DNA from: Mixta sp. Marseille-Q2659
GTDB lineage: Bacteria > Pseudomonadota > Gammaproteobacteria > Enterobacterales > Enterobacteriaceae
Assembly: GCF_940807255.1 (NCBI RefSeq)
Contig: NZ_CALNWY010000026.1
Location: forward strand, 1-61,534
Direction: 5' to 3'
Length of the DNA stretch: 61,534 nt
The notes under the pieces are model-generated. The model worked only from the letters and a program-made list of their open reading frames with translations. It had not been told where the DNA came from and made no database searches. This document shows positions 1 through 8,398 of the stretch, piece by piece; the first letter of the stretch is position 1; each line of letters starts with the position of its first letter. The position numbers and the translations under genes are program-made.

Positions 1-127
1 CGTCACCGACAAGTACAAGCTGGTTATCGTGGTGGAATCGGTGGCCGACGCCTGGCGGCTGGCTACGGCGGTACCGGAGATCACCAGCATCAATCTCGGC
101 GGGATTAAGGCCAAAGAGGGCAGCCGC
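1..127 (+). pseudogene. Partial second copy of the EIIB gene (gfrB-like), cut by window edge
   Basis: These 127 bases match 862-988, inside the intact EIIB gene, with one difference (G at 23, T at 884). Identity stops abruptly after 127. The stretch encodes an internal EIIB segment without the N-terminal histidine region, and its frame runs on into the downstream EIIA gene, so it is not a working EIIB. It lies upstream of the sigma54 promoter, where activator sites would be expected. It may be a real duplication scar or an assembly artefact; the left boundary is outside the window. The repeat itself is certain, its origin is not. Confidence 0.8.
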
Positions 128-160
128 CAGCCCGTTTCTCAGCCGGCGCGCCACTATTTC

Positions 161-176
161 TGGCACGCCGGTTGCT
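161..176 (+). promoter_or_regulatory. Sigma54 (RpoN) promoter of the gfr-like PTS operon
   Basis: TGGCACGCCGGTTGCT carries the -24 GG (162-163) and -12 GC (174-175) separated by exactly ten bases, close to the consensus TGGCAC-N5-TTGC. It sits 36 bases before the EIIA start. Mannose-family PTS operons, including the Salmonella gfr and dga operons, are known to be RpoN-dependent and driven by LevR-type activators. The activator gene is not in the window and may lie just to the left. Confidence 0.88.
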
Positions 177-211
177 CTTATCACGGTGTGGAACCGCTTG
201 ATGAGGTCAGG

Positions 212-634
212 ATGAAACGTCACTACATTTTTGCCAGCCACGGCTCGTTTGCCGCCGGGATCCGTCAGTCCGTCGAATTAATTCTGGGCGCGCAGCCGCA
301 TCTGCACGCGCTGTGCGCCTACGTAGAAGAAAACGAGGATTTGACCCAACAGGTGGACAGCCTGATGGCGTCGTTTACGCCGCAGGATGAGCTGATTGTC
401 ATTACCGATATTTTCGCCGGCAGCGTGAACAACGAGTTTGTTCGCTATCTGCACCGGCCCGATTTTCATCTGCTGGCCGGGTTAAACCTGCCGCTGGTGA
501 TTGAAATGCTGATCGCGCCGCCCGACGAGCCGGTGATTCAGCTGATCAACGAGGCGCTGACCAACGCCCGCGAGGGAATGCAGTACTGCAATCAGACCAT
601 CAGCAGCGCCAGCTGCGCGGACAAAGATTTCTGA
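212..634 (+). CDS. gfrA: PTS mannose-family EIIA component (GfrA-like)
   Basis: This 140-residue protein is the soluble EIIA domain of a mannose/sorbose-family phosphotransferase system. It takes phosphate from HPr and passes it to EIIB. His10 in the SHGSFAAG motif is the expected phosphorylation site. The start is the ATG at 212, with GAGG at 203-206 as ribosome site; the frame is open back to 29, but that extension is only the EIIB fragment read through. It is the first gene of a six-gene operon ending at 4826. The two deglycase genes at the end of the operon suggest glucoselysine/fructoselysine uptake; the family call is firm, the substrate is inferred. Confidence 0.87.
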   Translation: MKRHYIFASHGSFAAGIRQSVELILGAQPHLHALCAYVEENEDLTQQVDSLMASFTPQDELIVITDIFAGSVNNEFVRYLHRPDFHLLAGLNLPLVIEMLIAPPDEPVIQLINEALTNAREGMQYCNQTISSASCADKDF

Positions 635-649
635 GCGAGGAGGATAACA

Positions 650-1120
650 ATGATAAAGCTCTTACGTGTCGATCATCGACTGCTGCACGGCCAGGTGGCC
701 TTTTCCTGGACCCAGTACATTGGCGCGGACTGCATTCTGATCGCCAATGACAGCGTCCCTGACGATGAATTACGCAAAACCACCATCAAGCTTGCCAAGC
801 CTCCGGCGGTCAAGCTGGTGATTAAAAACATCAACGACGCCATCGAGGCAATCAAAAGCGGCGTCACCGACAAGTACAAGCTGTTTATCGTGGTGGAATC
901 GGTGGCCGACGCCTGGCGGCTGGCTACGGCGGTACCGGAGATCACCAGCATCAATCTCGGCGGGATTAAGGCCAAAGAGGGCAGCCGCAATATCTCGAAG
1001 GCGATTAACGTGCTGCCGGATGAGATCGCCCAGCTGGAGGAGCTGGTGCAGGCAGGCAAAGAGATCGAAATCCGCCAGGTGCCGGGCGATCGTAAACAGC
1101 TGTTCAGTGAAGCGCTGTAG
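650..1120 (+). CDS. gfrB: PTS mannose-family EIIB component (GfrB-like)
   Basis: This 156-residue EIIB protein opens with the family motif RVDHRLLHGQV; His13 is the expected phosphohistidine that hands phosphate to the incoming sugar. It starts 15 bases after EIIA, behind GAGGAGG. Length and sequence are normal for a stand-alone EIIB. Bases 862-988 recur almost exactly at 1-127. It acts at the inner face of the membrane together with EIIC and EIID. Confidence 0.9.
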   Translation: MIKLLRVDHRLLHGQVAFSWTQYIGADCILIANDSVPDDELRKTTIKLAKPPAVKLVIKNINDAIEAIKSGVTDKYKLFIVVESVADAWRLATAVPEITSINLGGIKAKEGSRNISKAINVLPDEIAQLEELVQAGKEIEIRQVPGDRKQLFSEAL

Positions 1121-1134
1121 CGCGGGGAGCGATA

Positions 1135-1908
1135 ATGACTGAAGCATTGTTGCTGGGGCTGGTGGCGTTTATCGCCCAGTCTGAATATGCGTTGGGCACC
1201 TCGCTGCTCTCCAGGCCGATTGTCACCGGCCTGTTGACCGGCCTGGTGCTGGGCGATGTGCAAACCGGCGTGATTATGGGCGCGACGCTGGAGCTGGCCT
1301 TTATCGGCTCCTTCTCGGTCGGCGCCTCGATTCCGCCCGATGTGGTGACCGGCGGTATTCTCGGCGTCGCCTTCGCTATCACCTCCGGCGCGGGAACCGA
1401 AACGGCGCTGCTGCTCGGCCTGCCGATCGCCACGCTGACGCTGGTGTTAAAGAATGTTTATCTGGGGCTGTTTATTCCCACGCTCAGCCATAAGGCGGAT
1501 GTGTACGCGGAGCAGGGCAATACCGGCGGCATTGAACGGATGCACCTGTTGGCCGGGTTTGGCCTGTCGCTGATGCTGGCGACTATTGTCACCGTCTCCT
1601 TCCTGGTGGGCAGCGGCGCGGTAAAAAGCCTGCTCGACGCCATCCCGGAATTTATTAAACACGGCCTGAGCGTGGCGACCGGCATGATCCCGGCGCTCGG
1701 CTTCGCGATGCTGGCGCGGCTGCTGATTAACAAGAAGGTCGCGCCTTACTTTTTCCTCGGCTTTGTGCTGATGGCCTATCTCAAGGTACCGGTTACCGGC
1801 ATTGCCATTCTTGGCGCGATTGTCGCCGTGGTGATGGTCAATATGACGCAACAGCCCGTCCAGCGCGCCTCCGCGGCGCAGGGAGTGAATGATGACGAAG
1901 ATTTCTGA
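1135..1908 (+). CDS. gfrC: PTS mannose-family EIIC permease subunit (GfrC-like)
   Basis: This 257-residue polytopic membrane protein has alternating hydrophobic segments (for example around residues 30-50, 60-80, 135-160 and 205-240), as in ManY/SorA-type EIIC proteins. The motif GVIMGATLELAFIG is characteristic of the family. With EIID it forms the transport channel. A GGGGAG-like site precedes the ATG. Its end overlaps the EIID start by 20 bases, which points to translational coupling. Confidence 0.9.
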   Translation: MTEALLLGLVAFIAQSEYALGTSLLSRPIVTGLLTGLVLGDVQTGVIMGATLELAFIGSFSVGASIPPDVVTGGILGVAFAITSGAGTETALLLGLPIATLTLVLKNVYLGLFIPTLSHKADVYAEQGNTGGIERMHLLAGFGLSLMLATIVTVSFLVGSGAVKSLLDAIPEFIKHGLSVATGMIPALGFAMLARLLINKKVAPYFFLGFVLMAYLKVPVTGIAILGAIVAVVMVNMTQQPVQRASAAQGVNDDEDF

Positions 1909-2725
1909 TAGCGAGCCGCAGGCGACGCCACAGATTACGCCGCGCGATCTGCGCCGTGTCTTCTGGCGCTCTTTCCAGATGGAGTTTTCCTGGAACTATG
2001 AGCGGCAAATGAACCTGGCCTTTGTCTACGCCATGATGCCGGTGCTGAAAAAGCTCTACACGCGCCATGAGGACCTGGTCAGCGCCCTGAAGCGACATCT
2101 GGTGTTCTTTAATACCACGCCGCATATCGTCACGCTGATCCTCGGCATTACCGCCGCCATGGAGGAGAAAAACCGCAGCGGCGGCGGCATGGACAGCGCC
2201 TCCATCGATAACGTGAAGGCGTCGCTGATGGGGCCGCTGGCGGGTCTGGGCGACTCCTTTTTCTGGGGAACGCTGCGGCTGATCGCCACCGGTATCGGCA
2301 CCAGCCTGGCACTGAAGGGCAACATTCTTGGGCCGATCCTGTTCGTGCTGATTTTTAACGTGCCGCACATTCTGGTGCGCTGGCTCTTTACCCGCTGGGG
2401 ATACGTGCTGGGTACCGGCGTGCTTCAGCGCATCCAGAAAAGCGGCATGATGGAGAGCGTTACCTACGGCGCCTCGATAATCGGCCTGATGGTGGTGGGC
2501 GCGATGACCGCCTCAATGATCGACATCACCATTCCCATTACCTTCGGCGCGGGCGAGGCGAAAACGCAGGTTCAGGACATTATCAACGACATCATGCCCT
2601 GCCTGCTGCCGCTGCTGAGCTTCGGCATTGTCTACTGGCTGCTGGGTAAAAAGGTACAGCCGCTGGCGATTATTGGCGGGATGGCGGTGGTCGGCATCCT
2701 GGGTTCATGGATTGGTCTGTTCTGA
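1889..2725 (+). CDS. gfrD: PTS mannose-family EIID subunit (GfrD-like)
   Basis: This 278-residue protein matches the EIID family found only in mannose-type PTS. It has a polar N-terminal half with the conserved stretch FQMEFSWNYERQMN, then GPLAGLGDSFFWGTLR, and C-terminal membrane segments near residues 190-210 and 230-277. Two adjacent ATG codons (1889, 1892) follow GGGAG inside the end of EIIC; either could be used. It partners EIIC in the membrane. Confidence 0.9.
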   Translation: MMTKISDSEPQATPQITPRDLRRVFWRSFQMEFSWNYERQMNLAFVYAMMPVLKKLYTRHEDLVSALKRHLVFFNTTPHIVTLILGITAAMEEKNRSGGGMDSASIDNVKASLMGPLAGLGDSFFWGTLRLIATGIGTSLALKGNILGPILFVLIFNVPHILVRWLFTRWGYVLGTGVLQRIQKSGMMESVTYGASIIGLMVVGAMTASMIDITIPITFGAGEAKTQVQDIINDIMPCLLPLLSFGIVYWLLGKKVQPLAIIGGMAVVGILGSWIGLF

Positions 2726-2735
2726 GGAGAACGCG

Positions 2736-3797
2736 ATGTCAGTCACGATGATGAACTGTATCGAACGCGAACCGGAGGCGCTGGCGCGCATTCTGGATGA
2801 GTATCCGCACACGCTGGCGCCGCTGCGTGAACGGCTGGCGCAGGGGCCGGTGCGACGGCTGCTGATTCTGGCGACCGGCTCGTCGATGAACGCCGCCCAG
2901 TGTGCTGCCTTCGCCTTTAGTCAGTGGGCGCAGGTGCAGATTGAGATTAAAGAGCCTTATCCCTTTACCCATTACGAACGCGTTGACGAGGCAACCGACT
3001 GGATCATCGCCCTGTCGCAGAGCGGCAAAAGCCACTCCACACTGGCGGCGCAGCTCAAAGCGCAGGCGGCAGGCAAAAAGGTCTGTTGCATGACCTCCGA
3101 TGCCAGCAGCCCGCTGGCACGCGAGGCGGACGCGGTGCTGGATATTAACTGCGGCATTGAGCCGGTCGGCTTCGTCACGCTGGGCTTTAGCGCCACGGTG
3201 CTGAACCTGCTGCTGGTGGCGCTGACCATCGGCGAGGCGCAGGGCACGCTGGATGCGGCGACGCGCGACAGTATGCTGCAGTCGCTGCGCCAGTTAACGG
3301 AGCAATTACCGGAAGTGATACGCCGCACCGATGCGTTTATTACGCGTCACCAGGCGGTGCTGGCCGCCGCGCCGCGCTACGTCGCCATTGGCTACGGCGC
3401 GCTGGCGGGCGTGGCGAAGGAGTTTGAAACCAAATTTACCGAGACGGTGCGCCGCCCGTCGAGCGGCTTCGAGCTGGAAGCCTATATGCACGGGCCTTAT
3501 CTGGAGGCGAACGGCGAGCATCTGCTGCTGTTTATTGAAGATGCGCCGCATCCACGTCTTGCCGCACTGCGCGACTATATGCGTCCGCACGTTAAAGCTG
3601 CTTTTACGCTGAGCGCGCAGGGCGAAAGCAGTGACAACCAGCTGGGACTGAATTTTCCGCTGGATCATTTACTGGCGCCGCTGCTGTTAATCGTGCCGGT
3701 GCAAATCATGGCTTATCGGGTCGCCGCGCTCAAAGGCATTAATTTAAGCGTGCGCATATTCGACGATTTCGACCAAGTATTAAAAAGCAAAATTTAA
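2736..3797 (+). CDS. gfrE: SIS-domain deglycase (GfrE-like, predicted glucoselysine-6-P deglycase)
   Basis: This 353-residue protein has two sugar-isomerase (SIS) domains. The phosphosugar-binding motifs LATGSSMNAAQ (about residue 45) and ALSQSGKSHST (about residue 90) are visible in the first. In the Salmonella gfr operon the equivalent enzyme splits glucoselysine-6-phosphate into glucose-6-phosphate and lysine. The ATG at 2736 is chosen because TGAGGAG lies just upstream and the stop of EIID is only ten bases away. The operon position supports the role. A relative acting on another Amadori-type sugar amine cannot be excluded. Confidence 0.8.
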   Translation: MSVTMMNCIEREPEALARILDEYPHTLAPLRERLAQGPVRRLLILATGSSMNAAQCAAFAFSQWAQVQIEIKEPYPFTHYERVDEATDWIIALSQSGKSHSTLAAQLKAQAAGKKVCCMTSDASSPLAREADAVLDINCGIEPVGFVTLGFSATVLNLLLVALTIGEAQGTLDAATRDSMLQSLRQLTEQLPEVIRRTDAFITRHQAVLAAAPRYVAIGYGALAGVAKEFETKFTETVRRPSSGFELEAYMHGPYLEANGEHLLLFIEDAPHPRLAALRDYMRPHVKAAFTLSAQGESSDNQLGLNFPLDHLLAPLLLIVPVQIMAYRVAALKGINLSVRIFDDFDQVLKSKI

Positions 3798-3815
3798 TCG
3801 CTCAGGAGAAAAAAT

Positions 3816-4826
3816 ATGTTGGGTTTTAACCAGGACGAGTACCTGACCAGTGCGCGTGAGATCATCGCTGCGCGCAAAATCGCAGAACAGGTAGCGGAAA
3901 ATATCCATCAGGCAGGTTACAGCAATCTATTTTTCGCCTCGGTAGGCGGCTCGCTGGCGCCGATGATGGCAATAAATGAATTTGCGAAAGAATGTACCGC
4001 ATTACCGGTTTATACCGAACAGGCGGCAGAATTAATTAATAAAGGAAATAAAAAATTAAATAAAGATTCGGTGGTCATTACGCTCTCGAAATCGGGCGAT
4101 ACCAAAGAATCGGTAGCCATTGCCGAATGGTGTAAAGCGCAGGGGATTCGCGTGGTCGCCATTACCAAAAATGCGGATTCGCCGCTGGCCAGCAACGCCA
4201 GCTGGCATATTCCGATGCGCCACAAAAACGGCGTCGAATATGAATATATGCTGCTTTACTGGCTGTTCTTCCGGCTGGTGGCGCTGAACGGCGAATTTGA
4301 TGCGTATGAGCGTTTCGCGAATCAGCTGGAGCTGTTGCCGGAAAACCTGCTGCAGGCCAAGCGCGACTTCAACGATCGCGCCGATGAGATTGCCCGCCAG
4401 TATCACAGCAGCGATTATATGATGTGGATCGGCGGCGCGGAGATGTGGGGCGAAGTTTACCTGTTCTCAATGTGTATTCTCGAAGAGATGCAGTGGAAGC
4501 GCACCAAGTCAGTCAGTTCGGCGGAGTTTTTCCACGGTACGCTGGAGCTGCTGGAAAAAGAGGTGCCGTTGTTCCTGGTGAAAGGCGAAGGGAAATGCCG
4601 GGCGCTGGACGACCGCGTGGAAGCGTTCGCCCGTAAGATCAGCGATCATGTGGTGGTGATCGATCCGCGCGACTACCGACTGAACGGCATCGACGACGCT
4701 TTCCGCTGGATTATGGCGCCGTGCGTTGCCTCCACGCTGATGGTGGATCGGCTGGCGGCGCACTTCGAAAAATATACCGGCCACGATTTGAATATTCGCC
4801 GCTACTACCGGCAGTTTGATTATTAA
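3816..4826 (+). CDS. gfrF: SIS-domain deglycase (GfrF/FrlB-like, predicted fructoselysine-6-P deglycase)
   Basis: This 336-residue two-SIS-domain protein closely resembles FrlB/GfrF. ASVGGSLAPM and TLSKSGDTKESV are the phosphosugar motifs, and the C-terminal VSSAEFFHGTLELL segment carries the Glu/His pair expected near the active site. The predicted reaction is fructoselysine-6-phosphate to glucose-6-phosphate plus lysine. AGGAGA precedes the ATG. It closes the operon and is followed by a stable hairpin at 4835. Its opening is more AT-rich than its neighbours, which may only reflect codon use. Confidence 0.83.
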   Translation: MLGFNQDEYLTSAREIIAARKIAEQVAENIHQAGYSNLFFASVGGSLAPMMAINEFAKECTALPVYTEQAAELINKGNKKLNKDSVVITLSKSGDTKESVAIAEWCKAQGIRVVAITKNADSPLASNASWHIPMRHKNGVEYEYMLLYWLFFRLVALNGEFDAYERFANQLELLPENLLQAKRDFNDRADEIARQYHSSDYMMWIGGAEMWGEVYLFSMCILEEMQWKRTKSVSSAEFFHGTLELLEKEVPLFLVKGEGKCRALDDRVEAFARKISDHVVVIDPRDYRLNGIDDAFRWIMAPCVASTLMVDRLAAHFEKYTGHDLNIRRYYRQFDY

Positions 4827-4834
4827 TGCCCGCT

Positions 4835-4858
4835 GTCCTCTCTCCCACGGGAGAGGAC
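4835..4858 (+). terminator. Hairpin after the gfr-like operon
   Basis: GTCCTCTC pairs with GAGAGGAC, extended by a G-T and a C-G pair around a CCAC loop, nine bases after the last stop. There is no strong T-run behind it, so it could be a weak terminator, an mRNA-stabilising hairpin or a REP-like element. Confidence 0.5.
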
Positions 4859-4928
4859 GGCGCTTTGCTTAACTTCACGCAATGAAAGGTGCATAATAAA
4901 TGCATCTTTTTTGCAGCGTGAGGTGACC

Positions 4929-5696
4929 ATGTCTGACAGTAATAAAGCGGGACATACTTTTCTGGCCAGCCTGGGGAAAACCCGACTGCGCCCCGGCGGT
5001 ACGGAAGCAACCGAATGGCTGTTTGCGCAGGCCGGGCTGAATGAACAGAGCCAGGTACTGGAAATCGCCTGCAATATGGGCACCACGGCCATTGAAATGG
5101 TTTCCCGTTTCGGCTGTCGGGTTCACGCCGTTGATATGGATAAACAGGCGCTGAGCAAGGCGCGGGAAAATGTCGCTGCCGCCGGTTTATCCGACCGTAT
5201 CCAGCTTAGCGAAGCAAATGCTAACCATCTTCCTTTCCCTGATAACAGCTTTGATGTAGTGATTAATGAAGCGATGCTTACCATGTACGCCGATAAGGCG
5301 AAGCAGCGGCTGGCGCACGAATATTATCGCGTGCTGAAGCCCGGCGGCTGCTTATTAACGCACGATATTATGCTGACGCGCGGCGAGCTGGCGGCGAGCG
5401 CGGATTCACAGCTGCAACAGGTGGTGAAATCGAACGTCAGTCCGATGAGCAAAGAGAACTGGCAGGCGATGTTTTATGAGGTGGGGTTTAGCCAGGTGCA
5501 AACCCACAACGGCGATATGTCGCTGATGTCGCCGCGCGGCATGATTAAAGATGAAGGGTTACTGCGCACGCTAAAAATCGCCTTTAACGGATTAAAAAAT
5601 CGTGAAAATCGTCAGCGCTTTTTGAGTATGTTTCGTTATTTCCGCGCTCAGCGTCATTATATGAATTATATTGCCTGTTGTTCATGGAAGGCATAA
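4929..5696 (+). CDS. Class I SAM-dependent methyltransferase (UbiE/type 11-like)
   Basis: This 255-residue protein has a Rossmann-type methyltransferase core. VLEIACNMGTTAIEM (about residues 38-52) is motif I, with ACNMG replacing the common DxGxG. It is followed by VHAVDMD as the SAM-ribose acidic loop, NHLPFPDNSFDVV and the post-motif LKPGGCLLTHD. The substrate cannot be told. The ATG at 4929 follows GAGGTGACC. A short AT-rich stretch with a GCATAATAAATGC near-palindrome lies just upstream and may hold the promoter. It is probably monocistronic. Confidence 0.82.
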   Translation: MSDSNKAGHTFLASLGKTRLRPGGTEATEWLFAQAGLNEQSQVLEIACNMGTTAIEMVSRFGCRVHAVDMDKQALSKARENVAAAGLSDRIQLSEANANHLPFPDNSFDVVINEAMLTMYADKAKQRLAHEYYRVLKPGGCLLTHDIMLTRGELAASADSQLQQVVKSNVSPMSKENWQAMFYEVGFSQVQTHNGDMSLMSPRGMIKDEGLLRTLKIAFNGLKNRENRQRFLSMFRYFRAQRHYMNYIACCSWKA

Positions 5697-5725
5697 TACG
5701 CTATTCACGTAAGACGTAATAAAAA

Positions 5726-5746
5726 GCGGGCGCTAATCTCGCCCGC
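5726..5746 (-). terminator. Rho-independent terminator, best read leftward
   Basis: GCGGGCG and CGCCCGC form a perfect 7-bp stem around a 7-base loop. Read on the minus strand the stem is followed by TTTTT, so it would stop leftward transcription from the DUF1795 gene. It also lies 30 bases after the methyltransferase stop and may act both ways. Confidence 0.65.
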
Positions 5747-5924
5747 AGAAATAAATATCATGATTTTCTGTAAATAATACGCGGCGAAAATGTTCACCCA
5801 TTACGCCGCCATTATTCTGTCGCTGACAGGGAGTGTTATTTACTGTTTTACGCCGCTGTTTATTTTCCGTGCCAGGTGGCATTGTTTATTGCCTGGACCG
5901 CTGTTTAATAATGCGTTTTAAAAG

Positions 5925-6365
5925 TTATGCCGCGTGAAAATTAAAGCTGGCAATCAGCGCGCTGAATTGCGTTTTGTCCGCCTCGGTTATTTCACTGTGT
6001 TTCGTCTGGGTAAAAACCAGAATATGAGACGGCTTCAGTTCAAATATCGCCTGCTGCTGGCAAATGCGTTGGCCGTCACGCTGATAAGAGGAGACGATAC
6101 GCTCTCCGGCAATTAATCCCGCACCCAGCGAGATACTGCCGCGCTCCGGCGTCTGCCAGCCAGGCAGATGTTTCTCCATAATCGCCAGGTGGCTGTTGAT
6201 GTAATCGCTCAGCGTAACGCCCTGCAGAAGCCGATCGCGTCCGATGGTATAGGCGGGCGCAGCAGGATCGGTCGATCTTAAAACATTGACCGTGTGATCG
6301 AAAAAACCGGCGGGCAGTTCAATACTGCCTTCAGTGAACAGGCAACGAGAGAGTGATTGGGTCAT
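5925..6365 (-). CDS. DUF1795/DcrB-like protein, Eag-type T6SS chaperone family
   Basis: This 146-residue protein without signal peptide belongs by size and pattern to the DUF1795 family (GSIELPAGFFDHTVN at the N-terminus, WQTPERGSISLG in the middle, LVFTQTKHSEIT near the end). Members named Eag (EagT6, EagR) are cytosolic chaperones for the transmembrane segments of Rhs/PAAR effectors and are normally encoded next to them. Here no PAAR, Rhs or vgrG gene is adjacent; the nearest T6SS gene is almost 30 kb away. It may serve an effector elsewhere or be a relic. AAGGA lies ten bases before the ATG. The family call is fairly firm, the role is inferred. Confidence 0.72.
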   Translation of the reverse strand: MTQSLSRCLFTEGSIELPAGFFDHTVNVLRSTDPAAPAYTIGRDRLLQGVTLSDYINSHLAIMEKHLPGWQTPERGSISLGAGLIAGERIVSSYQRDGQRICQQQAIFELKPSHILVFTQTKHSEITEADKTQFSALIASFNFHAA

Positions 6366-6616
6366 TTTTGCAGTTCCTTTTGCTTATAAAAACGGCATCT
6401 TCGCATATGACGGCAGCAATGACTACCCGCCCGGCAGCATCCCATTTGTGAATGAACGCCGGTATATGTCGGCTTTTTGGCTAAATAATCGCCAGCGGAA
6501 TGTGGATGACAACAAAGTTCACAATAAAAGTGGCGACTGTTGGCGCAACCAGGGTTAATTTGTTTTCACTAATAATAAGCGCCTGCGACAGCAAGGCAGG
6601 GAAATCAGGAGACACT

Positions 6617-7147
6617 ATGCGTAATACCACGAAGATTCTATTTTCAGGTGCGCTAATCAGCGCGCTGGCATTCACTTCTGTCGCCCGTGCGGAAGGGGAG
6701 CAGGCGGCTCCGGCTGATAGCGCGCCGCAAACCCAGCAGAACCCGGCGCAGGGCGTGCCGCAAACGCCTGCTCAGCAGGATCCGAATCAGGTACAAACGC
6801 AGGGCACGCCAGAAGCAGCGGTGCCGCAGGATCCGACGCAAACCCGCCCGCAAAGCGCGCAGGATCAACCGGCGCCAACCGCCGCCGCGCCGGACGCCGC
6901 ACCGCAGCCGAAAGAACCTTACGAGGTGACCGAGTTCTTCAGCGATGCGCAGCGTTACACCATCGGCTCTCAGGTGCCGGAAAAGTATCGCGCCAAAGCC
7001 TATGAAATTACTGAATGGCAGAAACGCCATCTGCCCGCGCCGGATGCAGGCAGCCACTGGACCTATATGGGTGGTAACTACGTGCTGATTTCAAATGCGG
7101 ACGGCAAAATTATCAAAGCCAGGTCGGGCGATATCTTCTTCCATTGA
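6617..7147 (+). CDS. RcnB-family periplasmic protein with long Gln/Pro/Ala linker
   Basis: This 176-residue exported protein has a signal peptide at residues 1-22 (MRNTTKILFSGALIS through ARA), then about 75 residues rich in Gln, Pro, Ala and Thr. It ends in an RcnB-type domain of about 70 residues (YEITEWQKRHLPAP, HWTYMGGNYVLIS, GKIIKARSGDIFF). RcnB takes part in periplasmic nickel/cobalt homeostasis in E. coli but lacks the long disordered linker. AGGAGA precedes the ATG at 6617; the frame is open further upstream but without a better start. No transporter gene is adjacent, so a metal role is only a family inference. Confidence 0.75.
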   Translation: MRNTTKILFSGALISALAFTSVARAEGEQAAPADSAPQTQQNPAQGVPQTPAQQDPNQVQTQGTPEAAVPQDPTQTRPQSAQDQPAPTAAAPDAAPQPKEPYEVTEFFSDAQRYTIGSQVPEKYRAKAYEITEWQKRHLPAPDAGSHWTYMGGNYVLISNADGKIIKARSGDIFFH

Positions 7148-7192
7148 TCGTCAGCGACTGTGCCGCAGCGCATGCTGCTCAGGCTGTAAAAA

Positions 7193-7227
7193 AGCGCGGG
7201 CCGCCTCTCTTTCAGGCGGCCCGCGCT
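7193..7227. terminator. Strong bidirectional terminator
   Basis: AGCGCGGGCCGCCT pairs perfectly with AGGCGGCCCGCGCT around a 7-base loop, with an A-run on the left and TTATGTT on the right. It lies between the convergent ends of the RcnB-like gene and the FAD oxidoreductase gene (stop at 7232) and should serve both. Confidence 0.85.
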
Positions 7228-7231
7228 TATG

Positions 7232-8359
7232 TTACGCCTGATTAAAACGTTCGGCGCGGAAGGTGGCGAACATGGGATGCGGCTCGCCGCTGATGATTTC
7301 GTCCGCCAGCAGTTCACCGGCGATCAGCGCCAGCGTTGCGCCGGAATGGGTGAAGGCCACAAAGCAACCCGGCACTTTTTTAAGTCCGCCGAAAACCGGA
7401 TTGCCGTCGCCCGGAATCGGCTTCAGGCCAATCTTCCAGCCGCTGGCGCGCAGCGCAGGCCGCCCGGCAATCAGTTTACTGGCTTCATCCAATAGCTCCT
7501 GCACCACCGGTTCCGGGATGCGATATTCTCCCTCCGCGCTGCGGGAAATATGTTCCTCATACCAGTCATGATCCACCGCCAGCGTACCGCCTGGATTCGG
7601 ACGTACGGCAGCGCGCGGCGTATTCATAACCGCTTCAATAGGAGTATCGATGGGATCGGTGGTGACCAGCATCGAAACCGGCGAGCCGTTGGGAATGGTG
7701 ACGCCCAGCGGTGCCACCACGTCCGGCGTTTGCGGCCCGCAGGCGACCAGCACCGCGTCCGCCGCCAGCTCGCCGGCACGCGCGGTGACAACGCCGCAGG
7801 CGCGCCCGCTGCCGTCGGTTTTTACCGTTGCCTTGCCCGCATGTTCAATCAATTTGCCGCCAAGCTGATGGAACTCCTCCATAAGCCAGCCGATCAGGTG
7901 TGGCAGGCTAACCCAGCCTTCACCGGCGTTAAAAATGGCGCTGTCCGCCATCGCCTGCGGCGCAATATTCGGTGTAAATTCGGCGACATTATTCGGCCCG
8001 ATCAGCGCGGAATCGTAGCCGTGCGCGCTTTCATAGGCGTGGCGCGCCTGGGTGCCGCGATCGTCATCCGCCGCCCAGTAGAGACCGCCGTCAAAGCGCA
8101 GCCAGGGCAGATCGGGATGTTGCGCAAACAGTGTGCGATAGCGATCGATTCCCGCCATACGCAGCGCATGATATTCCAGGGCGCGTTCGCCAGCGGAGTT
8201 GAGCCAGGAGAGAGAACGCCCCGATGCGCCAGAGCCGAGCGCGGCTTCGGTAATCAGCACCACCTGTGCGCCCTTGCGCAGCAGATGTACCGCGCTGGAG
8301 ACGCCAATCGCGCCGCCGCCGATAACGGCAACCCGTTTTTCATTGTTTTCCAGTGACAT
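7232..8359 (-). CDS. FAD-dependent oxidoreductase, DAO (D-amino acid/glycine oxidase) family
   Basis: This 375-residue flavoprotein has an N-terminal dinucleotide fold (VAVIGGGAIGVSSAVHLL, residues 10-27), the SGASGRSLSWLN segment typical of DAO proteins, and a C-terminal FAD motif (HSGATLALIAGELLADEI). Such enzymes oxidise amines such as D-amino acids, sarcosine or Amadori compounds. It is the last gene of a leftward operon with an amino-acid-type ABC importer and a Gfo/Idh oxidoreductase, so the imported compound is probably an amino acid derivative. AAGGA lies eight bases before the ATG. The exact substrate is unknown. Confidence 0.83.
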   Translation of the reverse strand: MSLENNEKRVAVIGGGAIGVSSAVHLLRKGAQVVLITEAALGSGASGRSLSWLNSAGERALEYHALRMAGIDRYRTLFAQHPDLPWLRFDGGLYWAADDDRGTQARHAYESAHGYDSALIGPNNVAEFTPNIAPQAMADSAIFNAGEGWVSLPHLIGWLMEEFHQLGGKLIEHAGKATVKTDGSGRACGVVTARAGELAADAVLVACGPQTPDVVAPLGVTIPNGSPVSMLVTTDPIDTPIEAVMNTPRAAVRPNPGGTLAVDHDWYEEHISRSAEGEYRIPEPVVQELLDEASKLIAGRPALRASGWKIGLKPIPGDGNPVFGGLKKVPGCFVAFTHSGATLALIAGELLADEIISGEPHPMFATFRAERFNQA

Positions 8360-8398
8360 AAATTTGTTCCTTGTACAGGTAAATAGTGGTTGTCCGTC

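Noticed and set aside
673-1433. Long antisense frames opposite the PTS genes, and similar ones throughout the GC-rich regions
   Set aside because: They mirror strongly supported genes, have no ribosome sites or recognisable families, and arise from high GC content and few antisense stops.
5790-5921. 43-codon hydrophobic frame on the plus strand between the methyltransferase and DUF1795 genes
   Set aside because: No ribosome site, lies between a terminator and the convergent gene end, and no family is recognised.
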